A DNA stretch of 64,000 nt. It comes from Kangiella sediminilitoris. GTDB taxonomy: Bacteria > Pseudomonadota > Gammaproteobacteria > Enterobacterales > Kangiellaceae. Shown one piece after another: positions 44,686-54,367 of this stretch (position 1 is the first letter of the stretch; every line of letters begins with the position of its first letter). The stretch lies in the NCBI RefSeq assembly GCF_001708405.1, contig NZ_CP012418.1:186001-250000 (forward strand), in the 5' to 3' direction. The notes beneath the pieces are model-generated. The model ran no database searches and was not told the origin of the DNA. It saw nothing but the letters and a program-made list of their open reading frames with translations. Position numbers and translations under genes: made by a program.

Positions 44686-44866
44686 GTGTTAAGCACACAA
44701 TGTGCTTGCTAAACCACAGCAAAGGAGTAGATTAAAAGTTGTGCAAGGGACGCACACAAGGAAAACTAGCCGAGGGACTTGGTGAAACAAGGAAGTAGCA
44801 GGGAGCACGTTAATTAGGGCATGAGGCCACTCGAAAATGGGCGGGATTACCGCCCTTTTTCTTTTT
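44686..44866 (+). ncRNA. Candidate CsrB/RsmZ-type CsrA-sequestering small RNA
   Basis: A roughly 180-nt untranslated transcript between dapB and carA. It starts with a strong hairpin (AAGCACA 44691-44697 with TGTGCTT 44701-44707, extended by TGTGGT/ACCACA). Then follow GGA motifs at 44724, 44748, 44760, 44775, 44791 and 44802, and a seventh in the terminator loop. Two are in hairpin loops: TGTGC-AAGGGAC-GCACA (44742-44758) and CCGAG-GGA-CTTGG (44770-44782). GGA in loops is the CsrA recognition pattern. The RNA ends in a textbook terminator. The motif density is several times that expected by chance. No primary-sequence family match could be tested, and a leader of carA is the alternative. Confidence 0.55.
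44839..44866 (+). terminator. Intrinsic terminator of the small RNA
   Basis: GGGCGG (44839-44844) pairs with CCGCCC (44850-44855) around GATTA, followed by TTTTTCTTTTT (44856-44866). It lies about 200 bp before carA. Confidence 0.9.
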
Positions 44867-45016
44867 ATACCTACCGTTTTGTTTTTTCAGCAAAATATTT
44901 TTAAGAATGCGAAGCTAAAATGATGTCCGCAAAGCAACTCTTCGTGGACATGAATTTAGTGATCCCTTACAATACACGGAATTTGCCAAATTTTTGTCTA
45001 TCTTGTAAAAAATGTG

Positions 45017-45046
45017 CGGAATCATAAGCATGAGTCCGATTTTTTT
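45017..45046 (+). promoter_or_regulatory. Terminator-like hairpin before carA start (possible attenuator)
   Basis: CGGA-A-TCAT (45017-45025) pairs with ATGA-G-TCCG (45030-45038) with one A-G mismatch and an AAGC loop, followed by seven T (45040-45046). It sits only 14 bp upstream of the carA Shine-Dalgarno (GGAGG at 45060). In E. coli and Pseudomonas, carAB is controlled by pyrimidines and arginine; in some species by attenuation. No clear leader peptide with regulatory codons is seen. Confidence 0.45.
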
Positions 45047-45069
45047 GCGCTCAAAAAACGGAGGTTTCT

Positions 45070-46230
45070 TTGCCAACACAAGAGTCTCAGCAGCTACTTT
45101 CAAGTCTGCAACCCGCCATTTTAGTTCTCGAAGACGGTAGTGTCTTTCATGGTTCATCAATTGGTTATGATGGTCATGCTGTCGGAGAGGTAGTTTTTAA
45201 CACAGCCATGACTGGCTACCAAGAGATATTAACTGACCCTTCATACGCTAAACAACTGGTCACGCTGACCTACCCCCACATTGGTAATACTGGAGTTAAT
45301 AGCGAAGACGTCGAAGCCGATCAGGTTTGGGCTGAAGGTCTTATTATTCGAGACTTACCATTGCTTCATAGTAATTGGCGTAGTGAGGAGTCACTGACTG
45401 ATTACCTTAAGCGTACCAACCGTGTCGCAATTGCCGATATCGACACTCGTCGTCTTACTCGTATCTTGCGCGATAAAGGTGCGCAGAATGGCTGCATCAT
45501 TGCGGGTGATATTGATGAGACTAAAGCGCTAGAACTAGCAAAAGAATTCCCTGGCTTGAAAGGCATGGACCTGGCCAAGGAAGTTTCTACCAAAGAAAAA
45601 TATACGTGGAACCAAACAACCTGGGATGTCGTTGAAGGTTATGGCGAGCGCCAGGAAAATAAGTTCAAAGTTGTGGCTTATGACTATGGCGTTAAGAAGA
45701 ATATTTTGAGAATGTTGGCAGATCGCGGTTGTGATTTAACCGTAGTGCCGGCTCAGACACCAGCTAAGGATGTGTTGGCGATGAATCCTGATGGTGTCTT
45801 CTTATCTAATGGCCCAGGTGATCCGGAGCCATGTGATTATGCTATTAAGGCTATTCAGGAACTGCTAGAAACTGAGATTCCAGTCTTTGGTATATGCTTG
45901 GGGCACCAGCTACTTGCTCTGGCTAGTGGTGCCAAGAGTATCAAAATGAAATTTGGTCATCATGGTGCAAACCATCCAGTGCAAATACTGGAAGACGGAC
46001 ACGTTATGATTACCAGTCAAAACCACGGTTTTGCAGTAGACGAGAGTACGCTGCCTGATAATTTGAAAGCAACGCATCGCTCGTTGTTTGATGATTCTCT
46101 ACAAGGTATCCATCATACGGATAAACCTGCGTTCAGCTTCCAGGGACATCCTGAAGCCAGCCCGGGTCCGAATGATGCTGCACCACTATTTGATCATTTT
46201 ATTGAGCTAATGGAACAAGCAAAAGCCTAG
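45070..46230 (+). CDS. carA: Carbamoyl-phosphate synthase small (glutaminase) subunit
   Basis: A 386-aa glutamine amidotransferase subunit (E. coli 382 aa). The start is TTG 45070, five bases after GGAGG; E. coli carA is also reported to start at TTG. The N-terminal domain has [18 protein letters not shown] and [23 protein letters not shown]; the class I amidotransferase has [18 protein letters not shown] with the nucleophilic Cys near residue 275, and [10 protein letters not shown] with the catalytic His-Glu. It supplies ammonia to CarB for pyrimidine and arginine synthesis. It is 15 bp upstream of carB. Confidence 0.97.
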   Translation: MPTQESQQLLSSLQPAILVLEDGSVFHGSSIGYDGHAVGEVVFNTAMTGYQEILTDPSYAKQLVTLTYPHIGNTGVNSEDVEADQVWAEGLIIRDLPLLHSNWRSEESLTDYLKRTNRVAIADIDTRRLTRILRDKGAQNGCIIAGDIDETKALELAKEFPGLKGMDLAKEVSTKEKYTWNQTTWDVVEGYGERQENKFKVVAYDYGVKKNILRMLADRGCDLTVVPAQTPAKDVLAMNPDGVFLSNGPGDPEPCDYAIKAIQELLETEIPVFGICLGHQLLALASGAKSIKMKFGHHGANHPVQILEDGHVMITSQNHGFAVDESTLPDNLKATHRSLFDDSLQGIHHTDKPAFSFQGHPEASPGPNDAAPLFDHFIELMEQAKA

Positions 46231-46245
46231 GAGAGAAAACAGAAT

Positions 46246-49200
46246 ATGCCAAAACGTAATGACATAGAAAGCATCTTAATTTTAGGCGCTGGCCCAATTA
46301 TTATCGGTCAGGCTTGTGAGTTCGATTACTCAGGTGCTCAAGCGTGTAAAGCGCTAAAAGAAGAGGGTTATCGGGTTATTTTAGTTAACTCAAACCCGGC
46401 AACCATTATGACCGACCCCAACATGGCCGATGCAACCTATATCGAACCGATCGAATGGGAAGTCGTCTCTAAGATTATTGAAAAAGAAAAGCCTGACGCG
46501 ATTCTTCCTACCATGGGTGGTCAGACAGCATTGAACTGTGCGCTGGATCTGGCTTCTCGAGGTGTGCTGGAAATTCACGGTGTTGAAATGATTGGCGCCA
46601 ACCGCGAAGCAATTGATAAAGCGGAGGACCGAGAGTTATTTGCTAAGGCCATGGCTAAAATCGGGCTCGACCAGCCCCGTCAAGATATTGCTCGTAGTTT
46701 AGAAGATGCCTGGAGAGTGCAAAAAGAAGTTGGATTCCCATGTATTATTCGTCCATCTTTTACTATGGGCGGAACCGGTGGTGGTATTGCCTATAACAAA
46801 GAAGAATTTGAAGAGCTTTGTTATCGTGGTCTTGATTTATCGCCCACAAATGAGCTTCTAATCGATGAGTCTTTAATCGGCTGGAAAGAATATGAGATGG
46901 AAGTTGTTCGTGATAAAAACGATAACTGCATTATCATCTGTTCGATTGAAAACTTTGACCCAATGGGGGTCCACACTGGTGACTCGATTACAGTTGCACC
47001 AGCACAGACACTGACGGATAAAGAATACCAGCGCATGCGTGATGCATCACTTGCAGTATTGCGTGAGATTGGTGTTGAAACCGGTGGCTCGAACGTACAG
47101 TTCGCAATTAATCCGGACAATGGCCGTATGACCATTATTGAGATGAACCCACGTGTATCTCGCTCTTCGGCATTAGCATCTAAAGCAACGGGTTTCCCGA
47201 TTGCAAAGGTTGCTGCAAAATTAGCTGTGGGTTATACCCTGGATGAGCTGCAGAATGAAATAACGGGTGGAAAAACACCAGCTTCTTTCGAGCCAAGCAT
47301 CGATTACGTTGTAACAAAAATACCTCGTTTTAACTTCGAAAAGTTCCCTAATACTGACGCGACACTAACTACACAGATGAAGTCTGTTGGTGAGGTTATG
47401 GCGATTGGCCGAACTTTCCAGGAATCAATGCAAAAAGCGTTACGAGGTCTTGAAGTCGGCTCAAGCGGTTTTGAGCCAAAGCTTGAGGAAGATAACGAGG
47501 AATGGGTCGACACTTTACGTCAGAATTTACGTGTGCCGGGTACGGATCGAATCTGGTATATCGGCGATGCTTTCCGTAAGGGATGGACGATTGACGATGT
47601 ATTTGATCTTACCGGCATTGATCGCTGGTTCCTGATTCAGATCGAAGAAATCATCAAGATAGAGCAAATGCTACATGGCAAATCATTGTCAGACTTGGAT
47701 GAGCATCTACTGCGTCAGGTAAAGCGAAAAGGTTTCTCTGATGAACGTTTAGCAGAAATCTTTGCCTGCCGTGAGAAAGAAATTCGCAAATTACGCAAGA
47801 AGCTGGGTGTGTTGCCTGTCTTTAAACGCGTTGATACATGCGCTGCGGAATTCGCTACCAGCACAGCCTATATGTACTCGACCTATGAAGAAGAGTGTGA
47901 AGCCGATCCGTCTGATCGTGAAAAAATCATGATCCTGGGTGGCGGACCAAACCGCATTGGACAGGGTATTGAGTTTGATTATTGCTGTGTACATGCTGCT
48001 TTTGCGATGCGTGATGATGGCTATGAAACGATCATGGTTAATTGCAACCCTGAAACTGTATCAACAGACTTCGATACCTCGGATCGCTTGTACTTCGAGC
48101 CATTAACTCTGGAAGATGTGCTGGCAATTGTAGACACCGAACAACCAAAGGGCGTCATTGTGCACTATGGTGGTCAAACGCCACTGAAGCTAGCGCGTGA
48201 TCTGGAAGCCGCTGGTGTACCTATTATCGGTACGTCACCGGATGCGATTGACCGTGCGGAAGATCGTGAACGATTCCAGCGTGCGATTGATCGTCTAGGT
48301 CTGTTGCAGCCACCTAACCGTACTGCACGTAACCTTGAAGAAGGAGTACGTCTGGCTGAAGAAATCGGTTATCCGCTGGTGGTTCGCCCATCTTATGTAC
48401 TGGGTGGTCGCGCTATGGAGATTGTCTATAACGAGGACGAGCTTCGTCGTTACATGAATGATGCGGTTAGCGTATCGAATGAGTCGCCAGTACTGCTGGA
48501 CCGGTTCCTTGACGATGCGATTGAGGTCGATGTGGATGCTATCTTTGATGGAGAGCAAATTCTGATTGGCGGTGTCATGGAGCACATTGAGCAAGCGGGT
48601 GTTCACTCAGGTGACTCGGCGTGCTCTATTCCTCCATTCAGTCTGAGCAAAGAAGTTCAGGATGAAATGCGTCATCAGATGCTGAAGATGGCGAAAGAAC
48701 TTCAGGTACGTGGATTAATGAATACACAGTTCGCAATCCAGGGCGACAAAATATTCATTCTTGAGGTCAACCCACGTGCTTCACGTACGGTACCATTTGT
48801 ATCTAAGGCTACGGGAACACCACTGGCAAAAGTTGCTGCCTCGGTAATGGCAGGAAAAACGTTAAAAGAGATTGGTTATACCCAAGAAGTTATCCCAACT
48901 TATTTCTCGGTTAAAGAGCCAGTCTTCCCGTTCAATAAGTTCCCAGGCTCTGACCCGATTCTAGGGCCAGAAATGAAGTCTACGGGTGAAGCGATGGGCG
49001 TTGGTAAAACGTTTGGTGATGCTTTCTATAAAGCGAAGCTCGGTGGTGCCAGCGGTCAGATCGTGCCATTAGGCGGACGAGCCATTATCAGTGTCCGCGA
49101 AGCGGATCGAGCCGGCTTGGTCGATGTTGCCAAAAAATTAGTAGATCAAGGTTTCGAACTGATGGCCACCAGTGGTACAGCACGCGCTATTCGCGAAGCC

Positions 49201-49476
49201 GGGATTCCGTGTCAGCGTATTAATAAAATGTTTGAAGGTCGCCCACATATTGTGGACTACATCAAGAATGGTGAGGTAGACTACATTATTAATACGACAG
49301 AAGGTAAGCAGGCGATTGCCGATTCTTACCTGATTCGTCGTAGTGCTCTTCAACACAAGGTTTCATATACTACAACCTTGGCTGGCGCTGTGGCATCTTG
49401 CGCGGCAATGAAAGAGCATACTCGTAGCACAATTAATTCTGTTCAGGAATTACATAAACAGGTAAAAGCAGTATGA
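46246..49476 (+). CDS. carB: Carbamoyl-phosphate synthase large subunit
   Basis: A 1076-aa enzyme (E. coli 1073 aa) with two homologous ATP-grasp halves. The first (about 1-400) phosphorylates bicarbonate; the second (about 550-935) phosphorylates carbamate. Blocks seen are [60 protein letters not shown] and [18 protein letters not shown]. The C-terminal MGS-like allosteric domain, with [18 protein letters not shown], binds UMP/ornithine. It overlaps greA by 4 bp, so carA-carB-greA are co-transcribed. Confidence 0.98.
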   Translation: MPKRNDIESILILGAGPIIIGQACEFDYSGAQACKALKEEGYRVILVNSNPATIMTDPNMADATYIEPIEWEVVSKIIEKEKPDAILPTMGGQTALNCALDLASRGVLEIHGVEMIGANREAIDKAEDRELFAKAMAKIGLDQPRQDIARSLEDAWRVQKEVGFPCIIRPSFTMGGTGGGIAYNKEEFEELCYRGLDLSPTNELLIDESLIGWKEYEMEVVRDKNDNCIIICSIENFDPMGVHTGDSITVAPAQTLTDKEYQRMRDASLAVLREIGVETGGSNVQFAINPDNGRMTIIEMNPRVSRSSALASKATGFPIAKVAAKLAVGYTLDELQNEITGGKTPASFEPSIDYVVTKIPRFNFEKFPNTDATLTTQMKSVGEVMAIGRTFQESMQKALRGLEVGSSGFEPKLEEDNEEWVDTLRQNLRVPGTDRIWYIGDAFRKGWTIDDVFDLTGIDRWFLIQIEEIIKIEQMLHGKSLSDLDEHLLRQVKRKGFSDERLAEIFACREKEIRKLRKKLGVLPVFKRVDTCAAEFATSTAYMYSTYEEECEADPSDREKIMILGGGPNRIGQGIEFDYCCVHAAFAMRDDGYETIMVNCNPETVSTDFDTSDRLYFEPLTLEDVLAIVDTEQPKGVIVHYGGQTPLKLARDLEAAGVPIIGTSPDAIDRAEDRERFQRAIDRLGLLQPPNRTARNLEEGVRLAEEIGYPLVVRPSYVLGGRAMEIVYNEDELRRYMNDAVSVSNESPVLLDRFLDDAIEVDVDAIFDGEQILIGGVMEHIEQAGVHSGDSACSIPPFSLSKEVQDEMRHQMLKMAKELQVRGLMNTQFAIQGDKIFILEVNPRASRTVPFVSKATGTPLAKVAASVMAGKTLKEIGYTQEVIPTYFSVKEPVFPFNKFPGSDPILGPEMKSTGEAMGVGKTFGDAFYKAKLGGASGQIVPLGGRAIISVREADRAGLVDVAKKLVDQGFELMATSGTARAIREAGIPCQRINKMFEGRPHIVDYIKNGEVDYIINTTEGKQAIADSYLIRRSALQHKVSYTTTLAGAVASCAAMKEHTRSTINSVQELHKQVKAV

Positions 49477-49955
49477 GTAGAGTTCCAATGACTGCGGCTG
49501 GCGCAGAGCAGCTGCAGGAAGAATTGAATGACTTAAAAAAAGTACAGCGTCCCAAAGTGGTCGCTGCTATTGCTGAAGCTCGTGAGCATGGTGACTTGAA
49601 AGAAAATGCAGAGTACCACGCGGCTCGAGAGCAGCAGGGCTTTATTGAAGGTCGTATTCAAGAAATTGAAGCAAAACTTTCAAATGCACAAATTGTCGAT
49701 ATCACAAAAATTACCAATACTGGTAAAGTTATCTTTGGCGCGACAGTTGTGTTGATTAACCTGGAAGACGGTAAAGATACTGAAGTTCGTTACCAGATTG
49801 TGGGTGATGATGAAGCCGACATTAAGCAAAATAAGATCTCAATTAACTCACCGATTGCTCGAGGCCTGATTGGTAAAGAAGAAGGCGATATTGCTGATAT
49901 TCAAACACCAGGCGGTAAGGTTGAATATGAAGTAGGTGAAGTACTTTATATCTAA
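49473..49955 (+). CDS. greA: Transcription elongation factor GreA
   Basis: A 160-aa factor (E. coli 158 aa) that rescues backtracked RNA polymerase by stimulating transcript cleavage. Its N-terminal coiled coil carries the acidic tip within [27 protein letters not shown], the family signature, and the C-terminal FKBP-like domain includes [24 protein letters not shown]. Its ATG overlaps the carB stop (ATGA). It is followed by a strong terminator. In many gammaproteobacteria the next genes are yhbY and rlmE-ftsH; here yhbY is 13.7 kb away. Confidence 0.97.
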   Translation: MSRVPMTAAGAEQLQEELNDLKKVQRPKVVAAIAEAREHGDLKENAEYHAAREQQGFIEGRIQEIEAKLSNAQIVDITKITNTGKVIFGATVVLINLEDGKDTEVRYQIVGDDEADIKQNKISINSPIARGLIGKEEGDIADIQTPGGKVEYEVGEVLYI

Positions 49956-49972
49956 TTGCTATCTATGGTAAT

Positions 49973-50001
49973 AAAAAAGGCTCCTTTACGGAGCCTTTTT
50001 T
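49973..50001. terminator. Bidirectional intrinsic terminator after greA
   Basis: AAAAAAGGCTCC (49973-49984) and GGAGCCTTTTTT (49990-50001) form a perfect 12-bp stem with a TTTAC loop. It serves greA and the convergent DUF4397 gene. Confidence 0.92.
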
Positions 50002-50013
50002 ATAGGGGGTTAA

Positions 50014-51372
50014 CTATTGCGGTTGAATAAAGTCATCGGCAAGGACAACTCCAAGTGGAGTTCCGCCTCCGGCATTATCTCTGGCAATAATAGTGTAAAT
50101 ACCACCATTGCTTAATGAGATTGCTGCCGGACCAATAGCCGGTGTATTTGAGCCGGCAGGTGTAACCACAACATCATAAGATCCTTCTGCTACTGATAAG
50201 TAACCAGTTTCAGCCTTAAAGGCGACATTAGAAAGATTTGGCTCAACAGTAGAAATATCAGTGCCGGGAGCTACCAGATATAGATCTACCGGACCTGCTG
50301 CTGGTGAACCATGGATAATACGAAGCTGCGCTTCTGTGGAAATAGAGCGTCTGTTGTTTTCTAGTACCAGGGGTTCAATGTTAGCAAGATTATCTACTGC
50401 TAAAACCGAGTATGAAACACCAGCTGCTAAATCAAGATCGGCATCAATAACGACAGGACTATTTGCACCTGTGGGCACTACCTTGGCATTGTAAAGATCA
50501 GCCGTTACAGACAGGTACCCTGTAAAATCAGGGTAGGCTAAGTCAATAACTGCAGGAGTGGCAAAGTTATCATTAATTACAACGTCAACATTGGGAGCAT
50601 CTGGCGATAAGTGAAAGACACGGAGGTTGCTAGGAGTGTCAGCATCCAGAATTTCAGTTGCGCCATCAGGTCCAATAGCCAATAGACTGATAGGACTGTC
50701 ACCTGTTCCGGTTGTGTTTGTAACCGCAGCAAGGTTCAGTATCGCCCCTGCGTCCAGCGAGAGAGTACCGCTATCGTAAACGACATCTTTACTGCCGGTT
50801 GGGGTTACACGGATTTGATAATCGCCACTCAAAATATCAGTAGCGCCCAGAGAGTCAGTATAAGCCAGGGTGACAGTCGGTGATATCGAAGAAATATCAT
50901 CGCCCGGAGCGGTTAGATAAATATCAACGGTAGGTGCTTCTGATGCCGCATGTATTGCGTTAATAGTTAACTCTCCAGCTGGGGGCTCTATGTCAGATTG
51001 AGTTACTATAATAGGCTCGATGGATGCAGTTTGGTTTGCTGCAATGATGGTATAAATTTGATCTGAGGAGAAGCCAATATCGGTAGGGCCAATCACGGTG
51101 ACTTCACCATCTGGAGTAAGACCATCGACGGAGATCGTATAGGTGTCTTCATCAAGAGTCAGACGTCCACTGCCTTGTTTGTAGGCTACGTCAGAAACTG
51201 CAACATTGCCGTTAACTGAAACATTAACATTGGGTGAGTCTTGAGAAGCATGTACTACTTGAAGCTTAAAGTTTTGTGCCCTCGGTTCGAGAGTGAACTC
51301 ATTGTCATCATCATCACAAGCCGAAAGTAGCGAAAGTGAGAGAAGACCTAATACAGGTAACTTGTATTTCAT
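50014..51372 (-). CDS. DUF4397 repeat lipoprotein
   Basis: From ATG 51372, with a perfect AGGAGG upstream, the protein has 452 aa; an upstream in-frame start at 51456 lacks this. Residues 1-19 are a lipoprotein signal peptide ending LLSAC, then DDDDNEF. Four DUF4397 repeats of about 100 residues follow, each beginning with an H-x-S/A-x2-x-P-x-V-(D/N)-(V/I)-x-(V/L) motif: VVHASQDSPNVNVSV, AIHAASEAPTVDIYL, VFHLSPDAPNVDVVI and IIHGSPAAGPVDLYL. The domain is common in cell-surface proteins with unknown binding roles. Asp directly after the lipid Cys would retain it in the inner membrane under the E. coli +2 rule. Confidence 0.88.
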   Translation of the reverse strand: MKYKLPVLGLLSLSLLSACDDDDNEFTLEPRAQNFKLQVVHASQDSPNVNVSVNGNVAVSDVAYKQGSGRLTLDEDTYTISVDGLTPDGEVTVIGPTDIGFSSDQIYTIIAANQTASIEPIIVTQSDIEPPAGELTINAIHAASEAPTVDIYLTAPGDDISSISPTVTLAYTDSLGATDILSGDYQIRVTPTGSKDVVYDSGTLSLDAGAILNLAAVTNTTGTGDSPISLLAIGPDGATEILDADTPSNLRVFHLSPDAPNVDVVINDNFATPAVIDLAYPDFTGYLSVTADLYNAKVVPTGANSPVVIDADLDLAAGVSYSVLAVDNLANIEPLVLENNRRSISTEAQLRIIHGSPAAGPVDLYLVAPGTDISTVEPNLSNVAFKAETGYLSVAEGSYDVVVTPAGSNTPAIGPAAISLSNGGIYTIIARDNAGGGTPLGVVLADDFIQPQ

Positions 51373-51486
51373 GATAACCTCCTTATAAATGGAAGATATT
51401 AATTTACGGAGAACTTTGTGAACAAAACGTTGAGGTGTAGTTAGAAATTCACGCACTTTTCACGACGATGTCACAATAATTACCAT

Positions 51487-52434
51487 ATGAAAAAGATACC
51501 TATAGCTATTAGCTCGTGCCTGCTTGGTAACGAAGTCCGCTATGATGGTGGGCACAAACAATCGAAATACTGCCTAAATACATTGAGCGACTGGTTTGAT
51601 TACAAACCTATTTGTCCTGAAATGGGCATAGGTATGCCTTCGCCACGCCCTCCAATTCACCTGGTCGAAAAAGGGGATAGCATTCGCGTCGTTCAAGTTG
51701 ATGATCACGATGTTGATGTTACGGAAGAACTGAAAGGTTTTGCGCGCAAGCGGATCCCAGAACTGGACCGGATCAGCGGCTATATAGTGATAAGGAACTC
51801 TCCAAGTTGTGGCATGGAAAGAGTCAAGGTTTATCATGAAAACGGCAATCCGGCGGGAAAATCTACGCGTGGGGTTTATATCGGAGAGATAATGAAGCAA
51901 CGCCCTGAGCTACCTGTCGAGGAAGAGGGGCGCCTACAGGATCCCAAGTTAAGAGAAAACTTTATTACTCGAGTATTTGCTTACGAAGATTTCCAAGAGA
52001 ATGTTAAGGCTAATCCAACCATCGATAAGCTGGTTAAATTTCATAGTCGTTATAAATATCTGGTAATGGCTCATTGTTATGAGGATTACAAGGAACTAGG
52101 TCGACTGGTAGCAAACCAGGATGGGTTAGCTACCGCTGAAATAATTGATAAGTATGAACTAGGCCTGATGACGAGTTTAAAAAAAATCGCTAATCCAAAG
52201 TCCCATAGTAATGTTCTGTATCACATTATGGGTTATTTAAAGGACAGCCTGACCAGTGAGGCCAAGCAGGAGCTGGTTAACGTGATAGAACAGTATCGTA
52301 AAGGAATGGTGACGTTGATAGCCCCGGTTACTTTAATCAACCATTACATAAAACAGTTCGGAAATGATTATATAGCTAGTCAGGCTTATCTGGACCCCCA
52401 TCCCATTGAGTTAGGATTAAGAAATTATATATGA
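51487..52434 (+). CDS. DUF523-DUF1722 (YbgA-type) protein
   Basis: A 315-aa two-domain protein. The DUF523 domain (about 1-150) starts IPIAISSCLLGNEVRYDGGHK and has YKPICPEMGIGMPSPRPPIHL and RNSPSCGMERVKVY with conserved Cys. The DUF1722 / YbgA domain (about 190-305) has LVKFHSRYKYLVMAHCYEDYKELGRLVA and PVTLINHYIKQFGNDYIASQAYLDPHP. It overlaps the photolyase gene by 4 bp. E. coli ybgA also precedes phrB, so the two probably share a function; DUF523 proteins have been implicated in 2-thiouracil desulfuration and the domain may act on modified pyrimidines. Confidence 0.88.
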   Translation: MKKIPIAISSCLLGNEVRYDGGHKQSKYCLNTLSDWFDYKPICPEMGIGMPSPRPPIHLVEKGDSIRVVQVDDHDVDVTEELKGFARKRIPELDRISGYIVIRNSPSCGMERVKVYHENGNPAGKSTRGVYIGEIMKQRPELPVEEEGRLQDPKLRENFITRVFAYEDFQENVKANPTIDKLVKFHSRYKYLVMAHCYEDYKELGRLVANQDGLATAEIIDKYELGLMTSLKKIANPKSHSNVLYHIMGYLKDSLTSEAKQELVNVIEQYRKGMVTLIAPVTLINHYIKQFGNDYIASQAYLDPHPIELGLRNYI

Positions 52435-53804
52435 CGGTTTCAATTGTATGGTTTAGACAAGATATAAGAGTAGAAGATAATCCTGCATTACATTACGCAG
52501 CCAAAAATGGGAATGTAATCGGGCTATATATAGAAGCGGAAGAACAACGTAAGGAACATGATGAGTCCGATGCCAAAGTGGGCTTAATCTATGATTCTCT
52601 ACTGAAGCTAAGAGAGCAGTTGAATAAGCTCAATATTCCACTGCATATTGTCAAAGTAGAGACCTTTAAAGATCAAATAAAAACCTTAGAGAATTGGGTA
52701 GACGAAGTTTCTGCTGAGGGCCTGTATTTTAATAATGAGTACCCCTTGAATGAAAAAAAACGAGATAACGACGTCGAATCTAGGATTACAAAAAAAGGGT
52801 GCCGGGTGGAGCGTTATGATGGCGATCTAGCAGTCGAGCCCAGCGTCATCAAAAATAAGCAGGGTGAACCCTATAAAGTATTTACACCTTATAAAAAAGC
52901 GTGGGTCGAGCAGCATAAAACAAGCCGTTTGAAACCACTGGATGCCCCACAAAAGCAACAGTATTCAATAGAAAAACAGGTAACCGATGACTTTTCCAAA
53001 AACTATCGGGATGATATTTGGCATCCTGGTCCGATTGCAGCTATGGAAAGATTGCAGAGATTTCTGGGTAAAGTTGAAGAGTATAAAGCCAACAGGGATA
53101 TACCGTCGCTATCTGGAACAAGTTTATTATCACCTTACCTGGCGATCGGGGCAATATCTGTCCGTCAGTGCATCTTTGAACTGTACCAGCATTATAATCA
53201 GGATGAGGGAAAACTCTACGGTGACAAATGGCTGTCGGAGTTAGTGTGGAGAGAATTTTATCGGCAGATATTGATCGATCAACCTGAAATAACAAGGCAT
53301 AAACCGTTTAATCCAGATGCAAAGGAAGTATGGGTCGATAATCAGGAGGCCTTTGAGGCGTGGAAGAAAGGCAAAACGGGTTTTCCTATTATTGATGCAG
53401 CCATGAGGCAGCTCAATCAGACCGGATGGATGCATAATCGATTAAGAATGAATGCTGCCATGTTCCTCAATAAGCTATGTCTTGTCGATTGGCGCTGGGG
53501 TGAGAAGTACTTTATGCAGCAGCTAATTGATGGGGACTTTGCATCGAATAATGGTGGATGGCAGTGGTGTTCATCGACAGGAGCTGATGGTGCTCCTTAT
53601 TTCAGAATAATGAGCCCGTTGTCACAGTCAAAGCGGTTTGATCCCGAGGGAGACTTTATCCGAAAATTCGTACCGGAACTAGAGTCATTGGATAAACACT
53701 CGATACATGAGCCAAGTGACGAGCAACGAACTGAATTGGATTACCCAGCACCAGTTATCGATTATAAAGAGTCCAGGAAGAGGGCACTGGAGCTACTAAG
53801 CTAA
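52431..53804 (+). CDS. phrB: Deoxyribodipyrimidine photolyase (class I CPD photolyase)
   Basis: A 457-aa photolyase (E. coli 472 aa) that repairs cyclobutane pyrimidine dimers with blue light. The antenna-chromophore domain (about 1-130) opens SIVWFRQDIRVEDNPALHYAA. The FAD domain (about 190-457) has LSGTSLLSPYLAIGAISVRQ, the substrate-binding ELVWREFYRQIL, KTGFPIIDAAMRQLNQTGWMHNRLRMNAAMFL, and the ending NNGGWQWCSSTGADGAPYFRIMSPLSQSKRFDPEG. It is coupled to the YbgA gene and lies next to lipid-modification genes, a combination seen in light-stress regulons. Confidence 0.95.
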   Translation: MTVSIVWFRQDIRVEDNPALHYAAKNGNVIGLYIEAEEQRKEHDESDAKVGLIYDSLLKLREQLNKLNIPLHIVKVETFKDQIKTLENWVDEVSAEGLYFNNEYPLNEKKRDNDVESRITKKGCRVERYDGDLAVEPSVIKNKQGEPYKVFTPYKKAWVEQHKTSRLKPLDAPQKQQYSIEKQVTDDFSKNYRDDIWHPGPIAAMERLQRFLGKVEEYKANRDIPSLSGTSLLSPYLAIGAISVRQCIFELYQHYNQDEGKLYGDKWLSELVWREFYRQILIDQPEITRHKPFNPDAKEVWVDNQEAFEAWKKGKTGFPIIDAAMRQLNQTGWMHNRLRMNAAMFLNKLCLVDWRWGEKYFMQQLIDGDFASNNGGWQWCSSTGADGAPYFRIMSPLSQSKRFDPEGDFIRKFVPELESLDKHSIHEPSDEQRTELDYPAPVIDYKESRKRALELLS

Positions 53805-53809
53805 GAGTA

Positions 53810-54367
53810 TTAGTCAGTTAAAGACTGATTAGATTTTAATTTTTCGTGTAGTTCCTGGAACTGGCTATCCATTGATTCCTTGCCAAACCAGACTTTCAGA
53901 TACTCTGAATCACAGCTGGTATCGGTCATTTCTGTGATGTACTGATTATTTAGATAAAGCTTTAACCCTTCATCCTTAATCAGGTACAGGTCGTAATAAT
54001 CACCATCACTAACGTCTTTGTAGGAATTGTTGAGTTGACTATAACGGTCAAAGCAGCGCTGCTTCTCTTCCGGGCTCAGGTTTTCTTCAAGGTATTCAAT
54101 CGCACCCTCGGTAAACTGCTGTCCTTCGACCTCTCGAAGGTAAGCAAATCTGAGCAGCTTGGTTTCATCGTCAAATATACCGCCCACTGAACCACAGTTT
54201 TTGTAATAGATACCGACATTGACTATGTCGAAGAAAATGCCTTTGGTTACTTTTTCTTGGGCGCACAGTTCAAAGGTTTGATTATTGTGATTAATGCTGG
54301 CGGGCAGCTCTGCGAACACAGCAGAGCTGAAGAGTAAACCAGTTACTATAAAAAGCTTATAAATCAT
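53810..54367 (-). CDS. Periplasmic chalcone isomerase-like protein
   Basis: A 185-aa protein with a signal peptide (about residues 1-18, ending VFA). The mature part has the chalcone-isomerase-like pattern: FELCAQEKVTKGIFFDIVNVGIYYKN (the first strands), LLRFAYLREVEGQQFTEGAIEYLEENL and a C-terminal WFGKESMDSQF. Bacterial chalcone-isomerase-like proteins are thought to bind fatty acids or other lipids, which fits the neighbouring lipid genes. Its ATG overlaps the stop of the NTF2-like gene by 4 bp, and its stop is 6 bp from the convergent photolyase. Confidence 0.72.
   Translation of the reverse strand: MIYKLFIVTGLLFSSAVFAELPASINHNNQTFELCAQEKVTKGIFFDIVNVGIYYKNCGSVGGIFDDETKLLRFAYLREVEGQQFTEGAIEYLEENLSPEEKQRCFDRYSQLNNSYKDVSDGDYYDLYLIKDEGLKLYLNNQYITEMTDTSCDSEYLKVWFGKESMDSQFQELHEKLKSNQSLTD

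Noticed and set aside
45012-45140. Leader peptide open frame before and overlapping carA
   Set aside because: ATG 45012 has no Shine-Dalgarno and the frame has no run of regulatory codons; it overlaps carA in another frame.
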